Positions 10,864-22,838 are shown, counted from the first letter of the stretch. The stretch: 64,000 nt of DNA from Cryoendolithus antarcticus (GCA_002077065.1 NAJO01000023.1:496001-560000), one strand, 5' to 3'. Translations and numbers: made by a program. Notes: a model not told the origin generated them from the letters alone.

Positions 10864-11445
10864 CGGGGCTATGGATTATGACATTGGCATGGGTTGGAAT
10901 TGGTGGCATTGCGCTACCTCACATGGGCTTGGCCTTTCTCTCGTGTTCTTGTTAGAGGCTCGTGGGCGACCTTGAAAGCACACTTCTGCCTCATCTTACT
11001 TCCGTCTACCGCAAGTGATAGCCGACACACGCGCTGCTACATCCACCTACACCACCGCGATGTGCCTCTCAATGGCCCTTAACGGCGCCAAGAGTCCTTC
11101 CGTCAGCTTTCCGCTGCGTCGTGGAGACTCCGCCGCAACATGCGGAAGGTTTCCGCCATCGCAATGCCCACCTCCCACTTGCAACGCCGCTCTGGCAAGT
11201 CATTCGGCATTGCACTTTGTTGCATCCCAAGAGGCTTGCAAGCAGCTACCCACTTGCGGTGTCTGGAGCAGCAGTACCCAATAGCCATCTATAGAAGGGA
11301 ACAGGCAGACTGCGGTGAGCTCGCAAAGTATACATACCCCAGTCTTGTCTACCTTCCACAGCTCTTCCTATACCTTAGTCTTCCTCTTTCCCAGCTGTTC
11401 ACTTTGTACAACGATACCTGCATTATAGGAAATTTGATCGCAAAG
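10864..11445. other. Promoter region of the phenol-monooxygenase-like gene
   Basis: The gap holds the 3' flank of the Rid1-like gene and the leader of the next gene. A TATA-like stretch (AAAGTATACATACC) near 11325 and a pyrimidine-rich tract at about 11340-11400 precede the ATG at 11446, an arrangement common in fungal promoters. The frame is open upstream of that ATG, but lacks homologous-looking protein before it. Confidence 0.45.
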
Positions 11446-13425
11446 ATGCAATACCACCTCAACGGCCTCCCCGCGGATGCCTCGGTCGACCCGTCCCTCC
11501 ACCACCCTGTCCCCAAAACCCCCACAGATACCTCCCCACTCCCCACAGAAGTAGACGTCCTCATAATCGGCGCCGGCCCCGCCGGTCTCCTCCTCGCAAC
11601 CCAGCTCTCCCGCTTCCCCACTCTCAAAACCCTCATAGTCGACGCCAAACCCTCTTCCCTCGCCCAAGGCCAAGCAGACGGCCTGCAATGCCGCACAATA
11701 GAAATCTTCCAAGCCTTTGGCTTCGCTGAGAAAGTGCTAAAGGAAGCTTATTGGGTGAACGAGACGACGTTCTGGAGCCCCGGGAAGGGTGGGGAGGGGC
11801 TTGTCAGGACTGGCAGGATCAGGGATACGGAGGAGGGGTTGAGTGAGTTTCCGCATGTGATTTTGAATCAGGCGAGACTGCATGGGTTGTGGGAGGAGAC
11901 GATGGCGGGGAGTGAGGCGGGGCTGGGGGTGAGGTATGGGTGGGGGATGAAGGGTTTGAGGATACCTGAGAAGGGGAGCGTGGAGGTTGAGGTTGAGAAG
12001 GTGGAAGGTGGAGAAAGGCAGACGGTCAGGGCGAAGTATGTTGTAGGCTGCGATGGCGCAAGAAGTCCTGTGCGGCAGTCGTTGGGGCTGGAGATGAAAG
12101 GCGACTTCGCAAATCAAGGCTGGGGAGTACTGGACGCATTGGTCGTGACAGACTTCCCCGACCTGCGACTGAAGACTGCCATTCACTCCGCGAACGACGG
12201 CAGCATCCTCATCATACCGCGGGAAGGCGGCTACCTGGCACGCTTCTACATCGAGCTCGACAAACTCGGATCCAACGAGCGACTCTCCAGCAAGAATATC
12301 ACAGCCGAAGACCTCATCGCGCGCGCGAAGAAGATCTTCGCACCCTATACCTTCGACGTGAAACACATAGGCTATTGGAACAAGTACGAAGTCGGACAAC
12401 GCCTGACGAATCACTTCGACGACGTGCCGGCCGAGAAACGCAATTCACTGAACCCTCGTGTCTTCATAGCAGGCGACGCATGCCACACACACTCTGCGAA
12501 AGCCGGCCAAGGCATGAACGTAAGCATGAACGACGCCTTCAACCTTGGCTGGAAACTGGCGAGCGTACTACGCGGCCGAGCGGACCCAAAGCTGTTGCAC
12601 ACCTACTCCGAAGAACGACATGCCATCGCACAGCTGCTCATAGACTTTGATCGCGAGATCTCGCGGCAATTCGCCGCAAAACCGAAGAACAAGGCCAACG
12701 GCGCGAACACCGCTACCGAAACCAAGGAGACTGACAAAGATGCCGTGGACCCGGCGGTGTTTCAGGAGTACTTCACGCGGCAGGGTAGGTTCATGGCGGG
12801 CGTGGAGACGACGTACAAGCCCTCTCTTGTCACATCGTCTTCGATTGAACATCAGCATCTCGCTTCGGGATTCCAGATCGGCACCCGCTTTCACTCAGCG
12901 CAAGTCCTGCGCCTCGCGGACGCGAAACCAGTGCAACTCGGTCATGTGATGGAAGCTGATGGCCGGTGGCGCATCATGCTCTTCGGCTCCACTGAATCGA
13001 CTCTTGCTCCCACTTCTGCGATCAGTAAGACCTGCCTGTGGCTGGAGAAAGTGCTCATACCCCGTTACACGCCCTCCAACGCGGATATAGACTCCATCTT
13101 CGACGTCCGTGCTGTGTTCCAGCAGCCACGGCAGGAGCTAGATATTGCTGCGATGCCGGAAGTACTGCTACCGCACAAGGGCAAGTTTGGGATCCAGGAT
13201 TATGAGAAAGTGTTCACGGACGAAGCTTCGTATGGGTTCGGCTTTGGGGAGATATACAAGAATCGCGGTATCGATCGCGAGCACGGTGCCGTGGTTGTGG
13301 TGCGACCGGATCAGTACGTGAGTGCTGTGCTGCCTTTGGGTGAGGAGGGGTGGGTGGAGATGGAGAAGTTGTTTGGTGGGTTCATGATTGAGATCAAACC
13401 AGGGACGAATGGGCATAGCACATGA
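11446..13425 (+). CDS. FAD-dependent phenol 2-monooxygenase-like hydroxylase
   Basis: Single-exon gene of 659 aa, the usual length for the phenol hydroxylase group. The N-terminal half is a PHBH-fold FAD-binding domain: dinucleotide loop VLIIGAGPAGLLLA at about residue 40, the DG motif in YVVGCDGARSPVRQ, and the GD motif in FIAGDACHTHSAKAGQGMN, which binds the FAD ribityl chain. The C-terminal part, ending in RPDQYVSAVLPLGEEGW, matches the thioredoxin-like dimerisation domain of phenol hydroxylases. Such enzymes add a hydroxyl group ortho to a phenolic OH, using NADPH and oxygen. The start was chosen at 11446, where the protein begins MQYHLNGLP, because the upstream open frame shows no conserved sequence. 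The next gene, an amidase, ends 55 bp away on the opposite strand. Confidence 0.9.
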   Translation: MQYHLNGLPADASVDPSLHHPVPKTPTDTSPLPTEVDVLIIGAGPAGLLLATQLSRFPTLKTLIVDAKPSSLAQGQADGLQCRTIEIFQAFGFAEKVLKEAYWVNETTFWSPGKGGEGLVRTGRIRDTEEGLSEFPHVILNQARLHGLWEETMAGSEAGLGVRYGWGMKGLRIPEKGSVEVEVEKVEGGERQTVRAKYVVGCDGARSPVRQSLGLEMKGDFANQGWGVLDALVVTDFPDLRLKTAIHSANDGSILIIPREGGYLARFYIELDKLGSNERLSSKNITAEDLIARAKKIFAPYTFDVKHIGYWNKYEVGQRLTNHFDDVPAEKRNSLNPRVFIAGDACHTHSAKAGQGMNVSMNDAFNLGWKLASVLRGRADPKLLHTYSEERHAIAQLLIDFDREISRQFAAKPKNKANGANTATETKETDKDAVDPAVFQEYFTRQGRFMAGVETTYKPSLVTSSSIEHQHLASGFQIGTRFHSAQVLRLADAKPVQLGHVMEADGRWRIMLFGSTESTLAPTSAISKTCLWLEKVLIPRYTPSNADIDSIFDVRAVFQQPRQELDIAAMPEVLLPHKGKFGIQDYEKVFTDEASYGFGFGEIYKNRGIDREHGAVVVVRPDQYVSAVLPLGEEGWVEMEKLFGGFMIEIKPGTNGHST

Positions 13426-13480
13426 CATAAAGAAGATAGGTCGATAGAAGGGTGACTTATGTACAGCACGTATATGACAC

Positions 13481-15216
13481 TTATGAGTGGATGGCTTCCC
13501 CCACATACTTGGCCAGCGCGAGCATCTTCTCCTCCTGCAACTTCCGCCCAACAAGCTGAATGCTAACGTGCGCGCCATCGTAGATCTCGGGATCGTCTGC
13601 GAAGTAGGAGTCAGCAACATTGTCCGCGCCAACCATGCTTCGTACATGTAAGACTTACAAAGATCCTGCGTCTTCTGGTCCACCTCCCCAACAGCTTTGA
13701 ACGCCTCGTCTTTCTTGTCGATGCTCTTGTCAACTCTAGTGACAGGTAGTACCACACTCGTATAATCCAGCACATTCACAAACGTCGAGTAAGTATAATA
13801 CGTATACCCATTCGGCCTCGCCGCCGCGAACGGCGCAAGCGGGCTTATAATCGCATCCACCGGGCGCCCTGTCCCAGTCAGCTCCGCAGTGCTGTTCCAG
13901 TATTCCATGTACTCCTTCTGCGCCTCGCGCTTCTCGACATTCGTCGCCGCGATCTCGGTGGCATCGACAGGGGGTCTCTTTTCGCCGAGAATCTGAGGAG
14001 CGGGCTCTTCGCCCGACAGCGCGAAAGCGGAGCGCATGTCAGCGCCGCCGTCGAAGTCCCAGCACTTGGCGCAGATTTCCATTAGGCGGGCGTGCGTGGG
14101 TTTGGGATCCCAGGTTATGACTTTGTGGCCTAGGGATTCGAGTTTCTTGACGACCAGGTCTACGGCGCGGGCTACGGGTGGGTGCGGGGCGCAGGTGCCG
14201 TCGTGGCGGAGGACGGCGAAGGATAGGGGTTTGGCGAGGCGTTGTATGGGGTCTGAGATCGCTGCAGCAGCTTCAGGCCGCCAGGGGATGTCGTGCACGA
14301 GCGGGTCGTGGAGCCAGGGTTCTGTTGAGAGGAGTCCGCGGGTTACGAGTGCGAGGGCATCGGGAGTGGTTGCTAGGGGGCCGACGACGGAGAGGATGCT
14401 GTTTTGGCCGTCACCGCTGTTGGCCATGCCTTGATATGGAAGGCGGCCAGTCGAGGGACGAATGCCGTAGAGTCCATTGAACGCAGCGGGGATGCGGATT
14501 GAGCCTCCGATGTCTGTGCCGAAGCCTACTGGCGATCCGCGCAAGCCGATCAGCGCGCCTTCGCCGCCTGAGGAGCCGCCGGTAGAGAGGTTGCGGTTGG
14601 CGGGATTCTGGGTATAGCCTATGATGTTGTTGATCGTCTCGCCGCACATGAGCGTGTGCGGGACGGAGGTCTTGCAGTAGAGTGTAGCTCCCAGACTGCG
14701 TAACTCCTTGACCATCTCGCTCTCGAAGACTTTCTCCTTATTCGTCCCTTTCTTGCCTTCGAAGGTGCCGATCCAGCCCACGTAACCCATGTGTGTTTCT
14801 ACGTCCTTGACGTGAAATTGGTCCTTCAAGCTTACTGGAAGACCATGCAGGGCGCCGAGAGGCTTCTTGTGCTCGGCGAAGTAGGCGTCTGCCTTCTCGG
14901 CGTCCGCGATGGCGGCATCGAAGAAAATCTCATGGAGGCAGCTGACCAGCTGGTGGGCGACCGCAGCTCGATGGCAGAACGCCTTTGCGACATCGACTGC
15001 CTTCCAAGTTCCTGAGGTGGTCTTCTCGACGATGCCTACTGCGTCTGTTTCTGTGATCTCGATCTCTCCCTTGTTCAAGTATTGCTGGATGAATGATCCG
15101 GTGACATCGCGCTGCTGTTCGATCGACGGGACATCCTTGATCCGCCACTCTTGGGGAATAAGATCGTTGACCGAGTCCGCCTTATCCTTTGCGGTCTTTT
15201 TCCAGTCACTACCCAT
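13481..15216 (-). CDS. Amidase, acetamidase (AmdS)-like
   Basis: Two exons on the minus strand, 15216-13659 and 13596-13481, joined across a 62-bp intron (GTAAGT donor, CGCAG acceptor), giving 557 aa. The amidase-signature Ser-cisSer-Lys triad is visible: Lys in LPVSLKDQFHVK, the cis-Ser in STGGSSGGEGAL, and the nucleophile Ser in GTDIGGSIRIPA. Length and block order fit fungal acetamidase/general amidase enzymes that release ammonia from simple amides. The short second exon adds the typical C-terminus (YDPEIYDGAHVSIQLVG). No signal peptide is present, so it is cytosolic. The start MGSDWKK at 15216 was chosen; the open frame extends 53 codons upstream but carries no conserved text. Confidence 0.9.
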
Positions 15217-16003
15217 GTCTGTGGTGCTTTCGTTATCCCGATCTCTTCTTTGTTGTTGCCACTGGGAAGGTTTGAAGTAGAGCTGCCTTGGGTTCTCGTG
15301 CTTCTTTTGCATACGAATGGGACGAAGAAGGGGGGTGAGGTGGAAGAGTGAAAGACTATCTGAGTGAGAGAGCAATCACCTACCTACTGCATACGCCTGT
15401 AGTCATGCGATGTCACTGGTCCTGTTCGCGTAGTGTACTTAAGCTCCGAGAGTGCTCTACTACGCTGCTGTCGACCTTCCTGATGCGAAGTGAGGTGGGG
15501 GCGCAATGATCGTGGCGGCATGTGAAGGCGGGGCAGAGTGTGCTCGGCATCACCGTCTGCCCGCTGGACCAGCGATAGCACGTCCAGACGCCCACGAGAG
15601 ATAGCGGGCTGCGTGGAAGAGGGGGATGACGATGAAGCTACTGCCGATGTGTCAGGAGTGACCTCGCTTAGAAGCTCCATGTTGAGCGACCTCTTCGACC
15701 AGGCTTGGCGAGGATGGACATCTGACAGGACATGGGCAAGAACAACAACGTCTTCGATGCTATGTTTGTATCATAATAGACGCGACTGAGTTCGATCCTC
15801 TTCTCGATGTCAAGTCGACTGTTCTGCTGCACTACTATCCACGCCGCATTTGTGTTCCCTCGAGGTAAAGTAAAGTCCGCCGAGAAGTCCAAGTCTTTCA
15901 GCATTATCCACTTGCTTTTCCATCTCATCAACATCGAACTTCATTGCCCATAATTTCTTCTCCAATACTTGCCTATGAGTATGCTAGACCACCTTCTCCC
16001 ACC
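15217..16003. other. Divergent intergenic region, amidase / SWF1
   Basis: It carries the promoters of two divergent genes. Small ORFs here overlap each other and do not resemble protein. No RNA gene or repeat seen. Confidence 0.5.
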
Positions 16004-17247
16004 ATGCAGCCCCTCCATAAGCTCCTGTTCGCCATTCTTGCGGTCTCCTTTGTCACATTCGTCGCCCTGTTCGGAAGGCTACCAGCGCTAAGAAAGACCC
16101 CTATCGGATGGCTACAGCGAGCACTTTGTCTACATGCGCCCATTAGACTACGAAGGATCGATAGTAAGATAACAGGCGGCCGGGTCACGCTCAAGAGCCA
16201 GCGGCTGGGGCAGTACTTGTTCTACGAGAGCAACCCAGTCGTTGTCGTGAGCATTCCCCATATTCAAAAAATTAGACCACATCGCTAATGGTCGATCAGA
16301 TCCTCTTTCTCATCCTCGTGACAGGAAGTGCTGGTCTCTTCCTCTGGAACGCTTACGCCCTCCTCTCGACCTCTCTGCTCCTGCCCCTAGTCCTTCTCCT
16401 ACCAGCACCCTACATCTTCACCTACCTCTGCGTGACCCATACTTCCCACTTTCTTCCCCTCCCAGCCTATCCTCATCAGCCTGAGCACTATCCCTACGAT
16501 CACATCCTCTTCCGCCCCAACACTACCTGCCGCACCTGCGACATTCTCAAACCAGCCCGATCAAAACACTGCTCCCTCTGCCATCGCTGCGTCGACAAAT
16601 GCGACCATCACTGCCCCTGGGTGAACAATTGCCTCGGTCGTGGCAACTACCGATGGTTCCTCGCTCTGTTGCTGTCTCTGCCAATACTAGAATTCTACGG
16701 CGCCTACCTGGCCTGGACGATCATCCGACCCTACATCTCCGTCCTACCAGAGAACCCGTTCTTCAGCTGGGCACACTTCACCGATCTAGGTGATGCCTTC
16801 GTTCGCGCTATAAACGTCGGCGGTCTGAGTATCGCTGGCGTCGGCTTGCTAGCGATCACTACCGCGCCTCTTCCGCTGGCACTGCTAGCGTATCATTGCT
16901 ACCTGATCTGGGCTGGTATGACCACCAACGAATCACAGAAATGGGCAGACTGGCGAGATGACATGGCTGATGGACTCGTCTTCGTTGGATCTAAGGCCGT
17001 ACTCCGACAACACTTCGCAAAGCGAGGTGGACAACGCGAACTTGCACAAATGCTCGGGCTGGATGGAGAGACTGGGAGCATTGATTGGCCCATCGAGAGC
17101 GATATGGTGTGTGTGAGGACTAATGATGGACAGCCGCCGAGGGGCCAGGAGGGTATGTGGAGGAGGGTGTGGAGGCTGGAGGAAGTGGAGAATCTGTATG
17201 ATTTGGGGGGCTGGGGGAATCTGGTAGAGGTTATGATGGGGAGGTGA
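16004..17247 (+). CDS. SWF1: DHHC palmitoyltransferase, Swf1-like
   Basis: Two exons (16004-16246, 16300-17247) around a 53-bp intron (GTGAGC to CAG, branch CGCTAATG), giving 396 aa. Exon 1 supplies a first membrane segment (LLFAILAVSFVTFVALF); two more follow before a cysteine-rich domain with CRTCDILKPARSKHCSLC and the catalytic DHHC at residues 183-186, then NNCLGRGNYRWF. Two membrane segments and the conserved TTxE-type motif (TTNES) come next. The order TM-TM-TM-CRD-TM-TM and the text around DHHC match Swf1, the ER enzyme that palmitoylates transmembrane proteins, in yeast SNAREs such as Tlg1. The assignment to Swf1 rather than another Pfa-type enzyme rests on the motif and N-terminal layout. 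Confidence 0.87.
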
Positions 17248-17658
17248 GACGTAGTCGATGGGGAGATCTGGCAAAGCTTGCATGGCCGCACATACAGCGC
17301 TTCTCGACTTGTCTACGGCACCCTCGCCGCAATCTACACTAAAGCCCGGGCCTGCGACCGAACCTCAAAGTTGTCAAAACACTATACTTACTCTTGGGCA
17401 ATCGATTGCTCGTTGCGCCGCGCCGATATGAGAATTTGGAGAAGCGAAGCTAAAGTGCGTCCGCACGAATTCCTGGTCACAATGGTGGCTGTGGTGAAGG
17501 AACAGATCGCTGAAGATTGTAGGAGCCAATACATTGCAGACTCTACGTTCAATGAGAGCTCATATGTCCTTGCCGTAGCTCTGGCCTAGACGCTGCGCTA
17601 CTGACTGTCGTATCCTTGTCGATTTGGGTGCAGTGTCTGCATACACACCTCCTTTCAT
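17248..17658. other. Convergent intergenic region
   Basis: 3' flanks of SWF1 and the sedolisin gene. A short open frame at 17278-17589 has no recognisable feature. Confidence 0.45.
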
Positions 17659-20054
17659 CTACGGCATGCTCATGAACAGCTTGAGCATCGCAGGGTAGTT
17701 GGGTGTACTTCAAATGAAAGTCAGCAATGCACCGCATCGTCCGTTTTGGGCTTGCACTTACCCAAGACCAGTCAATGGGTCCCACCCCGGAGCGGCGTAG
17801 AATCCGGGAGTGCCGCAACCGCTGTTGTTGCCGATAGTGATATCATGTAGCACTTCCGGGTGTGCGTAGAGCGCAGGGTTCACAAAGCCAATGGTAGACT
17901 TCCTCTTTGCGATCCTCTCTTCATTGATTCGGGTCAAAATCGCCGCAAATGCTGGTGACGATGCAGAAGTACCACCGATTCGCAAGAAGCGGCCCTGTCC
18001 TCCGATAACCACATTGTCCCCGATCGCCGAGAAGTCAGGGTATCCGCGGCCTGCGCGGTTGTAGATGCCGCCGTCGGTGTAGCACGCGGAGCTGTTGAGC
18101 GAGCAGGCGTACGACGGGTACGAAGGTGTGTGCTTAGTCAAATAGGTGGATACTGCGGCAGCTTGGTAAGATGGGATTGGGTAGATGTTGGAGAACCCGC
18201 CGCCGGCTGCGAGGTGATTAGCATTCTGATTGGAGGGTAAAGACCTCGCCGGGGTAACTTCGGCGGAAGATTGCAGCAAGACTCACAGGGAAAGCGAGTG
18301 ACGGCGACCTCGGCATCGGCAGCAGCAGAAGCGCCAACTGGGAGAGTCGTGGCACCCAGCGTCGTGATGTACGGACAGCTAGCCGGGAAGTCTGGCGAGA
18401 AGATCTTGCCACCGGGTCCTAAGCATCCATCGGGGTTGTCGTCACCCTACAGAACATCAGTATACTAGCACCAGATACTATCATGGGCGAGACGAGAGGA
18501 GACTCACTGGAGGACCAGCTACACCCGAGTCTCCGGAAGAGACGCAGATCGATATGCCCTGCAGGCCAAGCTTGAGGTATTCGTTACACTGGCGACGCTG
18601 ATAGTTGACTGGGGCATCACTCTCCTGGCCACCATAGCTGATGCTGATCACGTTCGTAGGCTTGTAGACCCCGCATTGTAATTGACCCTTGTAACCACCA
18701 GGTTGAGGATCTGGGTACGATGGGTCCAGGGGCGAATTGCCGGTCTCTCCAAATGCAGAGTAAGAGCAGTAGGAGCCGTCAATAGCATCCAAAAAGTTGT
18801 TAAGAAAGCCGACAAATGTATAATTATTCTCGTAGACCTGTCGTTGTAATTAGTATGTCTCATTGGAAAAGTTATTGCCATAAAGTGCATACCGGGTCGT
18901 CTGTTTGGAACAGTATGCTGTTCTGCGGCCAAATGATCGGGTAGGAGATCTGGAAGTCGAGATCACTTTCGAGGCCGGCCTGTGACACGTTGGCGATAGG
19001 TGCAACACCACCATCAATGCCTTGAAGGATCGGGTGCGTGCCGTTGCGGATCCGAGGGTAGTAGCGAGTGAAGAAGTTGTCCAGATCCTGCTGCGCGTAG
19101 ACATCGCCGAGGTCTTCAAAGATGCCGAGCTCGTTACCAGGAGCGGCCTTGTTGCCTTGCGTGATGTTGTACATAGCCTGCGTAAAAAAAATCAGTGGCC
19201 GTCACATGACTCATGACTCGCGTGTCATGAAACTCACAGCAATGCACTCAGGTGTCACGAGGGTGCCACAAGCTGTCAGATTAGCTGCGCTGGGCAGTGG
19301 CCCAGGAGGCATAGGACGGGTTGGAGGTGGATGTGGGCGCTTGCGGTGGCCTTTGCCACCGTTGTCCCAACCTCCACGCTTCTCGAGGGCGGCCTTCGAT
19401 CCGCGCGTGCCAATATGCTTAACGCCTGGTGTAATGTAATCGACATGACTCTGTACGTGAGCAGGAAGATGGTATCTGATCGGCTCTGTCAACAGTCGTC
19501 GTTTCAGATCTGGTGGAGTCGCAGACTCACTCGTCACAGGCGATGCCGGTCTTTCCAGTCGCCGCATGCTCATACTCATGGTACTCGGTCTTCAGTAACT
19601 CTTCGGCCTTAGAAGCGCTGGCATCAAATTGCAGCCACTGTTTGTTGGTCGACTGGCTGACACTGTCCATTGCAATGCCAGCTGACTCGAGCCAGGCACG
19701 GACTGCATCGACACTGCTCTGCGCTGGCGCGAAGAGATCGGTGACCTCGTCAACGGTGTAGTGCTTGCCATAATGCTCAGACTCCGGATGTGAGCTATTG
19801 TGTGTTAGGAGTCGTGTCTCGCGAAGCTCTGCGTTATCCACTTACACCTTCATGAGATAGTCGTGAGCTTTGTCAAGGTTGCTCTGTATTAAGCCAATAC
19901 GCATCGGTAGCTTAACGTCTTCGTGCACGCGCGCGACCTTGACCCATGAAACTGATTCGGATCGCTTTTCATGCAGCACATGGTTAGCAGGAGTGGGCAC
20001 CGCCGCAGCGGTGGCCAGCAACAATGCTAATCCGTTCAAGGTAGCGCCCAACAT
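17659..20054 (-). CDS. Sedolisin (S53) tripeptidyl-peptidase-type secreted protease
   Basis: Eight exons on the minus strand: 20054-19846, 19794-19531, 19475-19238, 19177-18893, 18837-18508, 18446-18287, 18206-17762, 17707-17659. All seven introns (51-80 bp) have GT-AG ends and keep frame, giving 659 aa. A signal peptide (ALLLATAAAVPTPA) is followed by the activation prodomain (VSWVKVARVHEDVKLPMRIG to ACDEYHLP). A basic, Pro-rich linker with KR sites then precedes the catalytic domain. ELGIFEDLGDVYAQQDLD carries the Glu/Asp of the S53 triad, SSGDSGV the oxyanion Asp, and GGTSASSPAF the nucleophilic Ser. The text is closest to the SedB-like fungal tripeptidyl peptidases, which remove tripeptides at acidic pH outside the cell. 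Family assignment is firm, subtype is inferred. Confidence 0.92.
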
Positions 20055-21146
20055 CTTCGCAATTGAGAATTGGGAAGTTTACAACGAACCTGGGAAACGT
20101 AGGATAATATACTTCTCCACTGGCCTCTTGATGTGCCACCAATCTGCGGCCGGTGCCTGACCCTACTGCAGTGCACTTGTCATATATTGCATTGGCATGC
20201 ATGGTTGTTCAAAGCTAACGTGCACGAGCAGGCAGAGAGGAACATCGGTGACCACTGAGAACCGATCAGACAGCGACTGAGACGATGTTGCGTGCAGACA
20301 TCTGCATGATTGCCCGCTAGATCGTCCACTACGTGCACAAGACCCAGCACACCAGAGCGAAGGTGGACCAAGAAGGCGGCTTCGAGTCCCAAGGTAGAAG
20401 GCGCCGGCAGGTCACGATCTCGATATGCACGCCGGAGCTATCTGCGATAAGCAGGAGGAAAGCTTGGTAGCAGATACGCACGACCAAGAAGCGACAGGCT
20501 AATACTACTTACTTGGCGATTGATTGATATTATGGCGATGGGCATGGGAGTCGGCATGGTTCTCCGCAGTGTTGACGATAGCTGCAGCCGACGCTTGCAT
20601 GTATGAGGAAGTCGATGTATTACGCGATGTGTCCATGACGTGCGCCTGTGGTGGGTATCGCTTCCAATTGTTTGCTCGATCGATTCGACCATCAGGTACC
20701 GAGCGATGCAGTCGACACGAGGAGCGATAGCGTCACGATCCCTTCGTGGCTCGAATAGAAGCTTGACAACGTTGTGCAGCCACTCGTGAGACAATAGTGG
20801 TAATGGTGATGGCGGATATCAAACGAGACTTCCCTCCCTGCGGCTGGAGTCCATGCCAAGCACCGACTTTCGTAAGTCCGTCATATGGCCGACTCAACTC
20901 TATTGTTCCTCGTCGCTCCTTCAGGATTTCGGCCTGGTACGGATCCTTAGGTATTTGCATCCCAGAGTCACACTATAGAGGCCTACGTCGCTGCATAGGG
21001 GTGGTGGACATTGCACTGTCGTGGCCTGAACCATAGCTGCGTTGTCCAGAATTGAGGCAGCTGGGAAGTTGGAAGTGGCATCGGCCACCGATCACCGAAA
21101 ACACTCGCAGACGGCACGGGACCTTTCAGCAGCTTAAACCGCAAAC
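20055..21146. other. Divergent intergenic region, sedolisin / MFS transporter
   Basis: Promoters of two divergent genes. A TATA-like element (GTATATTATCC on the minus strand, near 20104-20113) lies about 50 bases upstream of the sedolisin ATG. The short ORFs here are not convincing. Confidence 0.45.
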
Positions 21147-22838
21147 ATGACACCACAGAAACGTGGATTGCAGGAAGTGGCGCCGCTTCCAATCGCGGAC
21201 GAGAGAACACCACTGCTAGCCGATGGTGAAGGAGCGGAAGACCAGGATGAAGAAGCCCTTGAGGCACGTGCTGCGCAAGAACGGCGAGAATATGAGACAA
21301 ATGCTGTGCCCATCGCAGACGAACCGAGTACAAAGAAGCTGGTCTTGACCATGAGCAGCTTATGGTTTAGCACGTTCTTCGCTGCCCTAGATGCAACGAT
21401 CGTGGCCACACTTTCGGGTCCCATCAGTGCTAGCTTCAATTCCTTTACGCTGTTCTCCTGGCTCGCATCAAGCTATTTGATTGCCAATGCTGCATTTCAG
21501 CCACTAAGTGGGAAGTTGACAGACATATATGGCCGCCGTGCTGGCCTGGTCTTTGCCAGTACCTTCTTCGCAGCTGGTACTCTGATGTGCGGCCTTGCGA
21601 CAGAGCAATGGGTCATCATCCTTGGACGTCTGATTGCCGGAGCTGGTGGTGGTTGCTTGAACACCATCAGCACCTTCGTAGGCTCTGATCTTGTGCCGCT
21701 GCGCAAGCGCGGTGTTTGGCAAGGCATTGGCAATATTGTCTTTGGCACCGGGATGGGTTTGGGAGGCCTTTTCGGAGGGTATGTTCACGACACACTCGGA
21801 TGGCGCTGGGCCTTCTACATACAGGTGCCGTTCATTGTAGTGGCTGGCATCGCAACATTCTTCACCGTCAAAGTACCGATCAAGCATACCGATGAGAGTA
21901 AGCTCGCTCGGGTAGACTTCCTTGGAGCTGCTAGCCTGAGCATTACCCTTGTCCTACTTCTTCTCGGGCTGAACAGTGGAGGTAACATCGTGCCATGGAC
22001 TCACCCACTAGTGCTCACTACAATCCCGCTGTCTGTGGTATCTCTACTGGTCTTCATCTTCATTGAAGACCGTATTGCTTCGGAACCCATCATTCCAGTC
22101 CGCCTACTTCTAAATCAGACCGTCGCAGCCGCGTGTCTGACGAACTGGTTCGAGACGATGGCGGTCTTCGGGCTGCTTTACTACGTCCCGGTCTACTTCC
22201 AGACGGTTGGTGGGCTGTCATCAACTGCTGCGGGCGCACGACTGATCCCGCAGTCTGCTGGTGCAGCAATTGGCTCGCTGTCATCCGGCCTTCTCATGCG
22301 CGCTACAGGAAAGTACCGACTACTGAACTTCTTCATGCAATGCATGTCACTCGCTGCAGCTGCAGCGATACTTGGCACCTTCAATGCGCACGTCGCAGCT
22401 GCGCCTCCCTTCATCTACTTACTGATGCACGGGACCGCGTACGGCAGTATGCTCACTATTACCTTGATCTCGCTCATCGCGGCAGTCGATCACAAACACC
22501 AAGCCGTCATAACTTCAGCATCGTATGCCTTCCGTAGCACTGGCAGCACCATTGGTATCACGCTTTCATCGACGGTCTTCCAGAATCTGCTCAAGAGCGG
22601 CTTGTGGGAGCGCTTTGGTTCTTTGCCGAACGCAGCCGCCGAGATCGGCCGGATCAGGGACTCGGTAGACGAGGCGAAGCATCTACCGTCAGGCTGGAGC
22701 CATGACGGAGTAGTGGACAGCTATGTGGACGCATTACGAGGTGTCTGGGCATTAGTCCTGGGCTTCGCGACAATGGCAGCTGTGTGCAGCTTCTTCATCC
22801 GGCAACATACTCTGTACAAGAGCCTCGAAAGGAAATGA
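21147..22838 (+). CDS. MFS transporter, DHA2/Vba-Fnx-like (vacuolar amino acid type)
   Basis: Single-exon gene of 563 aa with about 14 predicted membrane spans. The DHA2 antiporter signatures are clear: LDATIVATLSGPI in the first span, GKLTDIYGRR (motif A) after the second, LIAGAGGGCLNT (motif B region), and GLGGLFGGYVHDTLGWRWAF (motif C region). SDLVPLRKRGVWQGIGN is typical of the Vba/Fnx group that moves basic amino acids into the vacuole. The N-terminal cytosolic tail contains ADERTPLL, an acidic dileucine signal of the kind that sorts proteins to the vacuole. Multidrug export cannot be excluded, since the groups are close. The flanking sedolisin and TetX-like genes give no clear functional link. 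Confidence 0.85.
   Translation: MTPQKRGLQEVAPLPIADERTPLLADGEGAEDQDEEALEARAAQERREYETNAVPIADEPSTKKLVLTMSSLWFSTFFAALDATIVATLSGPISASFNSFTLFSWLASSYLIANAAFQPLSGKLTDIYGRRAGLVFASTFFAAGTLMCGLATEQWVIILGRLIAGAGGGCLNTISTFVGSDLVPLRKRGVWQGIGNIVFGTGMGLGGLFGGYVHDTLGWRWAFYIQVPFIVVAGIATFFTVKVPIKHTDESKLARVDFLGAASLSITLVLLLLGLNSGGNIVPWTHPLVLTTIPLSVVSLLVFIFIEDRIASEPIIPVRLLLNQTVAAACLTNWFETMAVFGLLYYVPVYFQTVGGLSSTAAGARLIPQSAGAAIGSLSSGLLMRATGKYRLLNFFMQCMSLAAAAAILGTFNAHVAAAPPFIYLLMHGTAYGSMLTITLISLIAAVDHKHQAVITSASYAFRSTGSTIGITLSSTVFQNLLKSGLWERFGSLPNAAAEIGRIRDSVDEAKHLPSGWSHDGVVDSYVDALRGVWALVLGFATMAAVCSFFIRQHTLYKSLERK

Noticed and set aside
11140..11445. In-frame extension of the phenol hydroxylase-like protein
   Set aside because: The 102 extra codons do not resemble a signal or targeting peptide and cover a TATA-like element and a CT-rich leader.
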